64,000 nt of DNA from Gemmatimonadota bacterium (GCA_016713785.1 JADJOM010000003.1:496001-560000); one strand, 5' to 3'; shown: positions 8,148 to 16,535, counted from the stretch's first letter. Notes: generated by a model not told the origin, from the sequence alone. Numbers and translations are program-made.

Positions 8148-9707
8148 ATGCCCACCCCGCGCGAACTCCTCGACCAGCTACACCACCGTCAGGCCCAGGC
8201 CGAACAGGGCGGGGGGCCGGAGCGGCTCGCCCAGCAGCACAAGAAGGGCAAGCTCTCGGCTCGTGAGCGACTCGACCTGCTGCTCGATCCCGGCAGCTTC
8301 GTGGAACTCGATCGCTTCGTCACCCACCGCTGCACCGACTTCGGGCTGGCGGCGCAGCAGGTCCCGGGCGATGGCGTGGTGACGGGCTACGGCCGGGTGG
8401 ACGGCCGGCTGGTGTACGTGTTTTCCCAGGACTTCACGGTCTTCGGCGGATCCCTCTCCGAGACCTTCGCCGAGAAGATCTGCAAGGTGATGGACCTGGC
8501 CCTGCGGAACGGGGCGCCCGTGGTGGGGCTCAACGACTCCGGCGGCGCCCGCATCCAGGAGGGGGTCGCCTCGCTCGGCGGATACGCCGACATCTTCCTC
8601 CGCAACACCCTGGCCTCCGGCGTGGTGCCGCAGCTCTCGGTGATCCTCGGGCCCTGCGCGGGTGGCGCGGTGTACAGCCCCGCGATCACCGACTTCATCT
8701 TCATGGTCCGCGGCGTGAGCTACATGTTCGTGACCGGGCCCAACGTGGTGAAGACGGTCACCCACGAGGACGTGAGCTTCGACCAGCTGGGCGGCGCCGA
8801 CGTCCACGGCGGCACCAGCGGGGTCGCGCACTTCGTGCACGACAGCGAGCCGGCCTGCCTCGCGGCGGTGCGGGCGCTGCTGGCCTACCTGCCGTCGAAC
8901 AACCTCGAGGAGCCGCCCGGGCGCGGCCTCGCCGGGAACGACCCGGAGGACCGGCGCGAGGAGCGGCTGCTCGATCTCATCCCCGACACGCCGGCGAAGC
9001 CCTACGACATGCACGAGGTCCTGCGCCTCGTGGCCGACCGCGACTCGCTGCTCGAGGTCCAGCCGGACTACGCCGGGAACATCATCACCAGCTTTGCCCG
9101 GCTGGGGGGACGACCGGTCGGGATCGTCGCCAACCAGCCGGCGGTGCTGGCCGGCGTGCTCGACATCGCCGCTTCGCTCAAGGCGGCGCGGTTCATCCGG
9201 TTCTGCGACTGCTTCAATCTCCCGGTGGTGACCTTCGTGGACGTGCCGGGCTTCCTGCCGGGGGTGGCCCAGGAGCACGGCGGCATCATCAAGCACGGTG
9301 CCAAGCTGCTGTACGCCTATTGCGAGGCCACGGTCCCCAAGCTCACCGTCATCACCCGCAAGGCGTATGGCGGGGCCTATGACGTCATGAGCAGCAAGCA
9401 CATCCGGGGGGACCTGAACCTGGCCTGGCCCAGCGCCGAGATCGCGGTGATGGGACCCAAGGGCGCGGTGGAGATCCTGTTCAAGAAGGAGATCGAGCAG
9501 GCCGCCGACCGCGAGGGCGAGACCGCGCGGCGGATCCGCGAGTACACCGAGACCTTTGCCAATCCGTACCTCGCCGCCTCCCGCGGCTTCCTCGACGACG
9601 TGATCGATCCGCGCGACACCCGGCCCCGCCTGATCGATGCGCTCCGCACCCTCGCCACCAAGCGCGACCGCAACCCCGCCCGCAAGCACGGCAACCTCCC
9701 GCTGTAG
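8148..9707 (+). CDS. pccB: Acyl-CoA (propionyl-CoA) carboxylase, carboxyltransferase beta subunit
   Basis: The 519-residue protein belongs to the PccB/AccD5 group of biotin-dependent carboxyltransferases and moves CO2 from carboxybiotin to propionyl- or acetyl-CoA. It has both crotonase-like halves. The N-terminal acyl-CoA site has GLNDSGGARIQEGV and an oxyanion-hole region ILGPCAGGAVYSPA. The C-terminal half has FVDVPGFLPG and KAYGGAYDVMSSK. The length is normal for the family. Its likely partners, the biotin carboxylase at 12322 and the biotin carrier at 15063, are downstream on the same strand. Substrate choice (propionyl versus acetyl) is inferred from family resemblance only. Confidence 0.92.
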   Translation: MPTPRELLDQLHHRQAQAEQGGGPERLAQQHKKGKLSARERLDLLLDPGSFVELDRFVTHRCTDFGLAAQQVPGDGVVTGYGRVDGRLVYVFSQDFTVFGGSLSETFAEKICKVMDLALRNGAPVVGLNDSGGARIQEGVASLGGYADIFLRNTLASGVVPQLSVILGPCAGGAVYSPAITDFIFMVRGVSYMFVTGPNVVKTVTHEDVSFDQLGGADVHGGTSGVAHFVHDSEPACLAAVRALLAYLPSNNLEEPPGRGLAGNDPEDRREERLLDLIPDTPAKPYDMHEVLRLVADRDSLLEVQPDYAGNIITSFARLGGRPVGIVANQPAVLAGVLDIAASLKAARFIRFCDCFNLPVVTFVDVPGFLPGVAQEHGGIIKHGAKLLYAYCEATVPKLTVITRKAYGGAYDVMSSKHIRGDLNLAWPSAEIAVMGPKGAVEILFKKEIEQAADREGETARRIREYTETFANPYLAASRGFLDDVIDPRDTRPRLIDALRTLATKRDRNPARKHGNLPL

Positions 9708-9721
9708 GCCGCCGCATCTGC

Positions 9722-9800
9722 TTGACCCGTCATTCATGAATGCCTGACTATGGAGAGCGTTCCGCTCGGCATTGACGAGTCATGAATCCGCGCCATATCC
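9722..9800 (+). promoter_or_regulatory. Two tandem promoter-like modules before the haem-barrel gene
   Basis: The first module has TTGACC at 9722-9727 and GACTAT at 9746-9751. The second has TTGACG at 9772-9777 and CATATC at 9794-9799. In each, a TCATGA-centred site lies just downstream of the -35 box. The 229 bases between pccB and the next gene contain no other gene that I can see. The -10 boxes are weak matches. Confidence 0.45.
9731..9742. promoter_or_regulatory. Palindromic operator candidate
   Basis: CATTCATGAATG is a perfect 12-base palindrome lying in the spacer of the first promoter module. Related sites occur at 9780-9787 (TCATGAAT) and 9855-9864 (TCATTCATGA). Confidence 0.5.
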
Positions 9801-9936
9801 TGTGCGTGCCGCCGTGATCTCCATCACGTCTCGCGGCCTCCTCCCCAGCCGTCGTCATTCATGAGCAGTGCCGGTCAGCCTCGCGACAGGCCGGGGGTCG
9901 GACTCCACCTCACCCCCCATTGCAGGAGAATCGTCC

Positions 9937-11175
9937 ATGCGTTTGTCCCCGTTGGTGGCCGTTGCCGGGGTGCTCCTGTCGGCTGCGCCGCTCGGAGCGG
10001 TCCCCGCCTACGCCAGGCAGACCGGCTTTGCCTGCTCCCAATGCCACAGCCAGCACTTCCCCTCACTGAACGAATTCGGCCGCCACTTCAAGCTGGACGG
10101 CTTCACCTTGATCGGGAACTCCGCCAAGGTGGAAGGCACCCGCCTGTCGCTGCCCGCAGGACTCAACGCCAGTCTGTTCCTCAAGCTCCGGCTGCAGAAG
10201 ACCAACGGCGATGACGCGGCCAACGCGCGCAGTACCAACTCCGGCGAGCTGCAGTTTCCCGATGAGTTTGCCCTGCTGTTGGCCGGGCGGGTCAGCGAGA
10301 ACATCGGGTTCATCCTGGAGGGGCAGCTGCCCACGGGGGGCGCCGCGGTCCTGGCCAGCTTCAAGATGCCCTTCAGCTATGAAGTCGGCCGGGTGCAGGC
10401 GTCGGTGATTCCCTACACCACCGATGCGCTCGGCGCCTCGTATGGGTTCGAGCTGCTGAACACCGGCGCGGTGCGGAACATCCGCTTCATGGAGCATCGC
10501 AACGACTTCTCCGCCCAGCAGTACGTCGGGACAGCCACCGCGGCCTCGGGCGCGGCGTTCGTGGTCGGCAATCAGCGCTTCTTCGCCAATCTGAGCGTCT
10601 GGTCGCCGATCCACCTGGCGGCCGTCGACGGGCTCGCGAGTCCGCTCCCGCGCGCCAACTACGCCCGGCTCGCGTTCCTGCCCAAGGTCGGGAAGTGGGA
10701 TGTGGGTTTCGGCGGGCAGGCGTGGTTCGGCACGGCCCGGGTCGATGATGGCAGCGGGAATGGCACCGTGACCTCGCTCGCGACCAAGGCCTGGGCCGTG
10801 GATGCGCAGGCGCAGGGCCAGCTCGGGAAGATGCCGCTCGGGGTCTTCGCCAGCTACGCCAGTTCGGCCGCCAGCGACGCGGGTGAAGATCCCAATGTCT
10901 TCAACGGCGGGCCCCGGGCCCGGAAGGCCTTCGCGATCTCCGGCGAACTCGGCGTCCTCCCCGAGCGTGGCAGCGTGCTGCTGGCGTATCGCCACGGCGA
11001 TACCGGCGCCGCGAGCAACCACCAGGACCGGGCGCTCACCGTCGGTGGCATCTACCACCTCCACCAGAACGTCCAGTTCCAGGTGAACTACACCTTCCGG
11101 TCGGGAGACGCGTTCGATCCACAGCCAGCCAACGGGGACCAGCTCCTCACCGCGATGCTGGCCGCTGCCTTCTAG
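9937..11175 (+). CDS. Secreted c-type haem protein with predicted outer-membrane beta-barrel
   Basis: The 412-residue protein has a Sec signal peptide (about 1-26, ending AYA) and directly after it a single c-type haem site, CSQCH at residues 33-37, in the block TGFACSQCHSQHFPSLNEFGR. The remaining 350 residues are rich in alternating aromatic and polar beta strands and end in a strand with terminal Phe (LLTAMLAAAF), as outer-membrane barrels do. It may be a haem-bearing porin or an electron-transfer barrel. I know similar CxxCH-barrel proteins of unknown role. The ATG at 9937 is preceded by AGGAGA at 9924-9929. It is flanked by an elaborate promoter region and a terminator, so it is probably monocistronic. 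Confidence 0.7.
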   Translation: MRLSPLVAVAGVLLSAAPLGAVPAYARQTGFACSQCHSQHFPSLNEFGRHFKLDGFTLIGNSAKVEGTRLSLPAGLNASLFLKLRLQKTNGDDAANARSTNSGELQFPDEFALLLAGRVSENIGFILEGQLPTGGAAVLASFKMPFSYEVGRVQASVIPYTTDALGASYGFELLNTGAVRNIRFMEHRNDFSAQQYVGTATAASGAAFVVGNQRFFANLSVWSPIHLAAVDGLASPLPRANYARLAFLPKVGKWDVGFGGQAWFGTARVDDGSGNGTVTSLATKAWAVDAQAQGQLGKMPLGVFASYASSAASDAGEDPNVFNGGPRARKAFAISGELGVLPERGSVLLAYRHGDTGAASNHQDRALTVGGIYHLHQNVQFQVNYTFRSGDAFDPQPANGDQLLTAMLAAAF

Positions 11176-11185
11176 GGGTCGCGGG

Positions 11186-11212
11186 GCGGGTGGGGGCAGG
11201 GCCCCCACCCGC
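11186..11212 (+). terminator. Terminator-like hairpin after the haem-barrel gene
   Basis: A perfect 12-bp stem, GCGGGTGGGGGC and its complement, has an AGG loop. No T-run follows. Confidence 0.55.
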
Positions 11213-11254
11213 TCCACGGTGCCTCCTGCCCTAGCGCATCCCCGTACCGCGCCC

Positions 11255-11260
11255 TAGCTT
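11255..11260 (+). promoter_or_regulatory. -10 box TAGCTT for the gene at 11269
   Basis: TAGCTT lies eight bases before the ATG, the same layout as pccB, so the mRNA should be nearly leaderless. No good -35 box is visible. Confidence 0.45.
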
Positions 11261-11268
11261 ACGCCCTG

Positions 11269-12246
11269 ATGGCCTGTCCCTCCACCCGCATCCTCGCTGC
11301 GGCACTCTGTGCCTGCTCCGTGGCCACTGACCTCCTCGGTCAGGCCGCGGTCGATCCGTCGGTTGCGCCCCGCGCCATGCAGCTCGCGCGCGCCGGTGCC
11401 CGCACCGAGGCCACCGAGATGCTCGGCCGCTATCTGGCCACCGCCCCCGATGACGGCGCCGCATGGCGCGCCCTCGGCTGGTTCTACCTGCTCGATGCCC
11501 GGCAGTGGCATGACCGCGGGCACGTTGGCGATCCCGCCGGTGCGCTCTTCCTCGACTTCGCCGGCGCCGCCCTCGACCAGGCGCTGCGCGGCGCCACCGA
11601 TTCCGCGCTCCTGCTGCGCGCCACCGTCGACCGGGAACGGATGATGCTCGGCGTGGAGCTCAGGGGCTGGGCCCAGGCACGCGCCGCCGGGTTCCCGCCC
11701 GAGGGTGGCACGGCGCCGGACTACGTCCGGGAACTCGGCCTCAACCTCCTCGCCTCCTGCCCGGTGGGTGGCGTGCTGGTCACCGGCACCGACCTCGAGG
11801 CCACGGCGGTCTGGGGGGTGGTCTTCGGCGAGGGCGCCCGCCCGGACCTCCTGCTCCTCCTCCCGGAGCAATACGCCGACGACTCCGTCTACCGCGCGGC
11901 GATGCTCGTGACCCTCGGCGCCACGACGGCGCTGCCGGTGGACTCGGCGCTCGCCGAGGCGGCCCAACGCCGGCCCATCTGCCTGACACCCGGCGTGCCC
12001 GCCGGGGTGGCGCCCCCGGTCCCCACCGCCGTCTTCCGGCTGGTGCGGGTGGCCGGCGTGCCTGCGGCGGTCGATCCCATGCCCCTGTCCATCGTGGACC
12101 TCCTCGAGGTGGAGCTGGCGCAGCCGAACGCCGTCGAGGGCGAGGTCCTCGGGCTGTACCAGGCGGCGGCCCGCGCCAACCCGCTCCTGTGCACCACGCT
12201 GCTCCTCCCGCTCGGTATCCACCACCGCTCGGCCTGCCGCGACTGA
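11269..12246 (+). CDS. Secreted TPR-like hypothetical protein
   Basis: The 325-residue protein starts with a likely signal peptide (MACPSTRILAAALCACSVA). A helical region follows with at least one tetratricopeptide-like unit, ARAGARTEATEMLGRYLATAPDDGAAWRALG in short pieces. The rest (about 150-325) is a mixed domain with GVLVTGTDLEATAVWGVVFG, which resembles the opening of uncharacterised proteins that follow a TPR in envelope proteins of this kind. I cannot name a function. It sits alone between a terminator and pccA and has its own promoter-like box. Confidence 0.55.
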   Translation: MACPSTRILAAALCACSVATDLLGQAAVDPSVAPRAMQLARAGARTEATEMLGRYLATAPDDGAAWRALGWFYLLDARQWHDRGHVGDPAGALFLDFAGAALDQALRGATDSALLLRATVDRERMMLGVELRGWAQARAAGFPPEGGTAPDYVRELGLNLLASCPVGGVLVTGTDLEATAVWGVVFGEGARPDLLLLLPEQYADDSVYRAAMLVTLGATTALPVDSALAEAAQRRPICLTPGVPAGVAPPVPTAVFRLVRVAGVPAAVDPMPLSIVDLLEVELAQPNAVEGEVLGLYQAAARANPLLCTTLLLPLGIHHRSACRD

Positions 12247-12321
12247 TCCGCACCGCCTGATGCAGCCCCGCCGTTGCCCGCCAGCCGCCGGCCGTTCCCG
12301 GTCCGGCGCGGCCCGCGTCAC

Positions 12322-13824
12322 ATGACCCGCTTCCATCGCGTGCTCGTCGCCAACCGGGGCGAGATCGCGCTCCGGATCATCCGGGCGTGCCACGAGGAGG
12401 GACTCGAGGCGGTCGCGGTGTACTCCGAGGCCGACCGCCTCTCCCCGCACGTGCGCGCCGCCGATCACGCCATCGCCATCGGTCCGCCGGCGCCGGGCGA
12501 GAGCTACCTCCGCATCGACCGCCTGCTGGCCGCGGCGCGGGAGGGTGGGGCCGGTGCGGTGCACCCGGGCTACGGCTTCCTGGCCGAGCGGGCGCCCTTT
12601 GCCCAGGCGGTGACCGACGCGGGCCTGGTGTGGATCGGTCCCCCCGCGGCGGCCATCACCGCCATGGGCGACAAGACCGAAGCCCGCCGTCGGATGCAGG
12701 CGGCGGGGGTGCCGATCGTGCCCGGCCTCACCCTGCCGATCACCGAGCCGGCCGCCGCGATCGGCGCCGCCCTGGAGATCGGCTACCCGGTGCTGGTGAA
12801 GGCCGCCGCGGGCGGGGGCGGGAAGGGCATGCGCGTGGTGCATCGTGCCGAGGAGCTCGAAGCCGCCCTCACGGCCGCCGCCTCGGAAGCATTGAAGGCC
12901 TTCGGCGATCCGGGCGTCTACCTCGAGAAGTATGTGGAGCGCCCGCGGCACGTCGAGATCCAGATCCTCTCCGACCACGCCCGCACCGTGCACCTCGGCG
13001 AACGGGAGTGCTCCATCCAGCGCCGGCACCAGAAGCTGGTCGAGGAGGCCCCCTCGGCGGCCGTGAGTCCCGAGCTGCGGGAGCGCATGGGACAGGCTGC
13101 GGTGGCCGCCGCCCTCGCCGTGGACTACCGCGGCGCCGGCACCTGCGAATTCCTGCTCGCCGCCGATGGGTCGTTCTACTTCCTGGAGATGAACACCCGC
13201 ATCCAGGTGGAGCACCCGGTGACCGAGCTGGTCTACGGCGTGGACCTGGTCCGGGAGCAGCTGCGGATTGCGCAGGGCCTGCCCATGCGGCTGCCGGCGG
13301 GGTCGCTGGCCCCCCGGGGCTGGGCGCTCGAGTGCCGCATCACCAGCGAAGATCCCGCGAACGGCTTCCTGCCGGCGACCGGGCGGATCGAGTACCTGCG
13401 GATCCCGGCGGGGCCCGGCGTGCGCTGGGACGGAGGGTTCGAGGCCGGGAATGAAGTGACCCTGTATTACGACTCGCTGCTCGGGAAGGTGATCGTCTGG
13501 GCCCCGGACCGCGCCGAGGCGCTGGTCCGGATGCGCCGGGCGCTCGAGGAGCTGGTGGTCACGGGCGTCGCCACCAACCAGGCCTTTCACCTCCGGCTGC
13601 TGGACGACCCCGACTTCCGGCGCGCGGCCATCGACAGCCAGTTCCTCGACCGGCGGCCCGACCTGCTCGAGCCGCCCCGCGACGAGGCGCGCCTGCTCGC
13701 CATCGCCGTGGCGGCGGCGCTCGCCGAGGAGGAGGCGCGCCAGCGCCGGCGGCCCACGGTGGCCGGGGATGCCGCCGGCCAGTCCGCCTGGCGGGCGGCG
13801 GGATTGCGGGAGGGTCTACGCTGA
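12322..13824 (+). CDS. pccA: Biotin carboxylase subunit of acetyl/propionyl-CoA carboxylase
   Basis: The 500-residue protein carboxylates biotin using ATP and bicarbonate. It shows the full ATP-grasp order: RVLVANRGEIALRIIRAC at the N-terminus, the glycine-rich ATP loop KAAAGGGGKGM near residue 158, HLGERECSIQRRHQKLVEEAPS, and EMNTRIQVEHPVTE. It ends after the biotin carboxylase C-terminal domain and has no biotinyl domain of its own; the carrier is the separate gene at 15063. The ATG at 12322 starts the family motif; the in-frame ATG at 12274 adds an unrelated tail. The stop overlaps the probable CTG start of the next gene. Confidence 0.93.
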   Translation: MTRFHRVLVANRGEIALRIIRACHEEGLEAVAVYSEADRLSPHVRAADHAIAIGPPAPGESYLRIDRLLAAAREGGAGAVHPGYGFLAERAPFAQAVTDAGLVWIGPPAAAITAMGDKTEARRRMQAAGVPIVPGLTLPITEPAAAIGAALEIGYPVLVKAAAGGGGKGMRVVHRAEELEAALTAAASEALKAFGDPGVYLEKYVERPRHVEIQILSDHARTVHLGERECSIQRRHQKLVEEAPSAAVSPELRERMGQAAVAAALAVDYRGAGTCEFLLAADGSFYFLEMNTRIQVEHPVTELVYGVDLVREQLRIAQGLPMRLPAGSLAPRGWALECRITSEDPANGFLPATGRIEYLRIPAGPGVRWDGGFEAGNEVTLYYDSLLGKVIVWAPDRAEALVRMRRALEELVVTGVATNQAFHLRLLDDPDFRRAAIDSQFLDRRPDLLEPPRDEARLLAIAVAAALAEEEARQRRRPTVAGDAAGQSAWRAAGLREGLR

Positions 13825-15062
13825 CCCGCATCCTCCGGCTCGCGGGCGGCGGCGATGGGGTGGGGCGGCTGGAGGACGGGCGCGCGGTCTTCGTGCCCCG
13901 GACCGCGCCCGGCGACCTGGTGGAACTGACGGCCATCGAGGGCCGGGCGCGCTTTGCGCGCGCCAGGGTGGCCCAGGTGGTGGAGCCCGGGTCCGGTCGC
14001 GTGTCGCCGCGATGCGTGCACTACGAGCGCGAGCTCTGTGGCGGGTGCCAGCTGCAGCACCTCGACCCCCCCACACAGCTCGAGGCCAAGCGGCAGATCG
14101 TGGCCGACGCCCTGGTCCGGATCGGGCGGCTCGAGGTCAGCGTGCCACCGCTGGTGCCGGCGGAAGCGGCGTGGGAGTACCGCAGCCGGATCACCCTCGC
14201 GCTGGCGCCGGGGCGACGGCACGCGGGCTACCACCCCCTCGACCGCCCCGACCGGGTCTTTCCGCTGGAGCGCTGCCACCTGGCCCGGCCCGAGCTGATG
14301 GTGCTCTGGGATGCCGTGCGCGGTGCCCTGCCACTGCTCCCCGCCGACAGCCAGCAGCTGGTGCTCCGGGTAGACCGCGCGGGGGGCCTGCACGTCGTGG
14401 TCAAGGCGACGGGGGGCCAGGCCTGGACCGCCGGGCCGCGCCTGCGGGAGCGGCTGGCCGCCCGCGGGGTGGCGGCCACCATCTGGTGGCAGCCGGATCA
14501 GGGAGCGCTGCGGGTGATGGCCGGCGACCGGAGCGCCCTGCCGGCGACGGTCTTCGAGCAGGTGCATCCCGGCCTGGCCGACCGCATCCGGGCCGAGGCG
14601 GTGGCCGCCCTGGGTGCGCTCGGCGGGGTGCACGCCTGGGACCTGTATGCCGGGATCGGTGAGACCACCGAGGCACTGCTCGCGGGCCGTGCGCAGGTGA
14701 GCAGCGTCGAGCTCGATCGGCAGGCTGTGGAGTACGCCACGGCGCGCGGCCCGGTCGGAAGCAATGTGTCCCGGCACCAGGGCAGGGTGGAGGCCGTCGT
14801 CGGGACCCTGCCGACCCCCGGGGTCGTGATCACCAACCCGCCGCGGGCGGGGATGGCGCCGGAGGCGCTCGCCGCGATCCGGGCGGCCCACCCCGGGCGG
14901 GTGGTGTACATCAGCTGCGATCCGGCGACCCTCGCGCGGGACCTCGCGGTGCTCTGCGCCACGACCGAGGACGCGCCGGGGTTCCGGCTGCGCTCAGTGC
15001 AGGCCTACGACCTGTTTCCCCAGACGGCCCACGTCGAGACCGTCGCGGTCCTGGAGGGCTGA
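13821..15062 (+). CDS. 23S rRNA/tRNA (uracil-C5)-methyltransferase of the RlmD/RumA/TrmA family
   Basis: The protein methylates a uridine at C5 with S-adenosylmethionine. It has an N-terminal TRAM domain, a cysteine cluster (C-x7-C-x2-C in CVHYERELCGGC plus a later Cys) that should bind a [4Fe-4S] cluster, the SAM motif DLYAGIGETTEALL, NPPRAGM, and the catalytic block YISCDPATLARDL. The first ordinary start is GTG 13860, but that removes the first TRAM strand (RILRLAGGGDGVG). CTG at 13821 restores it, follows GGGAGGG at 13808-13814, and makes a CTGA overlap with pccA like the overlaps elsewhere here. Function is sure at family level; the target base is not known. It is embedded in a carboxylase operon. 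Confidence 0.85.
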   Translation: MTRILRLAGGGDGVGRLEDGRAVFVPRTAPGDLVELTAIEGRARFARARVAQVVEPGSGRVSPRCVHYERELCGGCQLQHLDPPTQLEAKRQIVADALVRIGRLEVSVPPLVPAEAAWEYRSRITLALAPGRRHAGYHPLDRPDRVFPLERCHLARPELMVLWDAVRGALPLLPADSQQLVLRVDRAGGLHVVVKATGGQAWTAGPRLRERLAARGVAATIWWQPDQGALRVMAGDRSALPATVFEQVHPGLADRIRAEAVAALGALGGVHAWDLYAGIGETTEALLAGRAQVSSVELDRQAVEYATARGPVGSNVSRHQGRVEAVVGTLPTPGVVITNPPRAGMAPEALAAIRAAHPGRVVYISCDPATLARDLAVLCATTEDAPGFRLRSVQAYDLFPQTAHVETVAVLEG

Positions 15063-15575
15063 GTGAAGTACTTCGTCACGGTGCAGGGGCGGGAGGTGGA
15101 GGTCGAGGTGGACGGGGCGCGGGTGCGGGTGGATGGCCATCCGGCGGTGGCCCACCTGACCGTGGTGCCCGGGACCCCGCTGCGGCACCTCCTCCTGGAT
15201 GGCGCCTCGCTCACCCTGGCCGCGGATGCCGGTGCCCCCGGGGAGTGGGGGGTGCTGGTCCATGGGACCCGGGTGGATGCCCGGGTGGTGGACGAGCGAA
15301 CCCGGCACATCCAGAGCCTGACCGGGGGCGGGGGGGGGCCGGCCGCCGCGGTCCAGCTCAAGGCGCCGATGCCCGGGCTGGTGGTGCGGGTCCTGGTGGT
15401 GGCGGGGCAGTCGGTCGCCCCCGGGCAGGGGCTTATCGTGCTGGAAGCCATGAAGATGGAGAACGAGCTCCGGGCGGCGGCGGCTGGCGTGGTGGCGGAG
15501 ATCCGGGTGGTTCCGGGGGTGGCGGTGGACAAGGGACAGGTGCTCGTGGAGTTCTCCCCACCCTCCGGGCCTTGA
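15063..15575 (+). CDS. Biotin carboxyl carrier protein of acyl-CoA carboxylase
   Basis: The 170-residue protein carries the biotinyl domain at its C-terminus. The biotin-accepting lysine is in LEAMKMENEL near residue 137, preceded by the APMPGLVVRVLVVAGQSV strand pair. The N-terminal 80 residues form a beta-rich region typical of the short carriers paired with PccA-like carboxylases. It should shuttle carboxybiotin between the products at 12322 and 8148. It starts with GTG directly after the stop of the methyltransferase gene, so the three genes pccA, methyltransferase and carrier are one operon. Its stop codon lies inside the -35 box of the rplM promoter. Confidence 0.9.
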   Translation: MKYFVTVQGREVEVEVDGARVRVDGHPAVAHLTVVPGTPLRHLLLDGASLTLAADAGAPGEWGVLVHGTRVDARVVDERTRHIQSLTGGGGGPAAAVQLKAPMPGLVVRVLVVAGQSVAPGQGLIVLEAMKMENELRAAAAGVVAEIRVVPGVAVDKGQVLVEFSPPSGP

Positions 15576-15601
15576 CCTAACCCCTTTGCCTAGGCTAGTT
15601 T
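15572..15601 (+). promoter_or_regulatory. Probable promoter of rplM-rpsI
   Basis: TTGACC at 15572-15577 and TAGTTT at 15596-15601 are 18 bases apart. The -35 box overlaps the stop codon of the biotin carrier gene. The leader of about 40 bases before rplM contains an AAGTC/GACTT inverted repeat that could be a regulatory stem. Confidence 0.5.
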
Positions 15602-15647
15602 TCAAGTCTGTGCGCTTTCAGGACTTCACATTGGGGCACGCTGTCCG

Positions 15648-16097
15648 ATGAACACATTTTCCGCCAAGCCGAGCGACATCACCCACGAATGGCATGTCGT
15701 GGACGCGGCCGACGTTCCCCTTGGCCGGCTCGCGAGCCAGGTCGCCCAGCTCATCCGGGGCAAGCACAAGCCCACGTTCACCCGCCACATGGACGGCGGG
15801 GACTTCGTGGTGGTGGTGAACGCCGAGAAGGTCCGGCTCACCGGCCGCAAGCTGGAGCAGAAGCGGCACTTCCATCACACCGGCTACATGGGCCACGAGC
15901 GCTTCACCCCGGTCAAGAACATCCTCCAGGGCAAGTTCCCGGAGCGGGTGATCGAGCACGCCGTGTTCGGCATGCTGCCCAAGAACTCGCTGACCAAGCA
16001 GAAACTCCGCACGAAGCTCAAGGTCTACGCCGGGGAGTCGCATCCCCACGCCGCCCAGCAGCCCGTGCCGTACTCCGTGACCCCGAAGGCCAAGTAA
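15648..16097 (+). CDS. rplM: 50S ribosomal protein L13
   Basis: The 149-residue protein matches L13 over its full length: WHVVDAADVPLGRLASQVAQLIRGK, the GDFVVVVNAEKVRLTG strand, and HTGYMGHERF. L13 is an early assembly protein of the large subunit. It is followed two bases later by rpsI, the almost universal rplM-rpsI pair. The ATG at 15648 gives a normal-length protein. There is no clear Shine-Dalgarno. Confidence 0.97.
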   Translation: MNTFSAKPSDITHEWHVVDAADVPLGRLASQVAQLIRGKHKPTFTRHMDGGDFVVVVNAEKVRLTGRKLEQKRHFHHTGYMGHERFTPVKNILQGKFPERVIEHAVFGMLPKNSLTKQKLRTKLKVYAGESHPHAAQQPVPYSVTPKAK

Positions 16098-16099
16098 CC

Positions 16100-16501
16100 A
16101 TGAGCGGAAAGCCTGAATTTCGCTGGCAGGCCGTCGGCCGCCGCAAGACGAGCGTGGCGCGGGTGTACCTGACCCCGGGCACCGGCAAGTGGGACATCAA
16201 CGGGCGCACGCTCGGTGACTACTTCCCGCGGCCGTCCCTGGTGCAGCACATTCAGCAGTCCTTCTCGGCCACCGACACCCTCGGCGCGTTCGACGTGAAG
16301 GCGCACGTCAACGGCGGTGGGCAGGCGGGGCAGGCGGGCGCCATGCGGCACGCCATCGCCCGGGCGCTGGTCGAGGCCGATGGCCAGCACCGCGCCAAGC
16401 TGCGGGCCAACGGCCTCCTCACCCGCGACCCGCGGGCGGTGGAGCGGAAGAAGCCGGGCCGCGCGGGCGCCCGGAAGCGGTTCCAGTTCTCGAAGCGCTA
16501 G
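16100..16501 (+). CDS. rpsI: 30S ribosomal protein S9
   Basis: The 133-residue protein contains VGRRKTSVARVYL at the N-terminus, GGGQAGQAGAMRHAIARAL in the middle, and the terminal DPRAVERKKPGRAGARKRFQFSKR tail, read here in pieces, whose final Lys-Arg reaches the P-site tRNA. The ATG at 16100 lies two bases after the rplM stop. A GC hairpin at 16510 follows and probably ends this two-gene unit. Confidence 0.97.
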   Translation: MSGKPEFRWQAVGRRKTSVARVYLTPGTGKWDINGRTLGDYFPRPSLVQHIQQSFSATDTLGAFDVKAHVNGGGQAGQAGAMRHAIARALVEADGQHRAKLRANGLLTRDPRAVERKKPGRAGARKRFQFSKR

Positions 16502-16509
16502 TCGCTACC

Positions 16510-16535
16510 CGGGCGCGCGCCCCGGTGCGCGCCCG
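16510..16535 (+). terminator. Terminator-like hairpin after rpsI
   Basis: A 9-bp stem CGGGCGCGC with its complement has an eight-base loop and no T-run. A second inverted repeat, GCCGGCA at 16558-16564 and TGCCGGC at 16586-16592, lies further on, in the rpsB leader. Confidence 0.45.
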
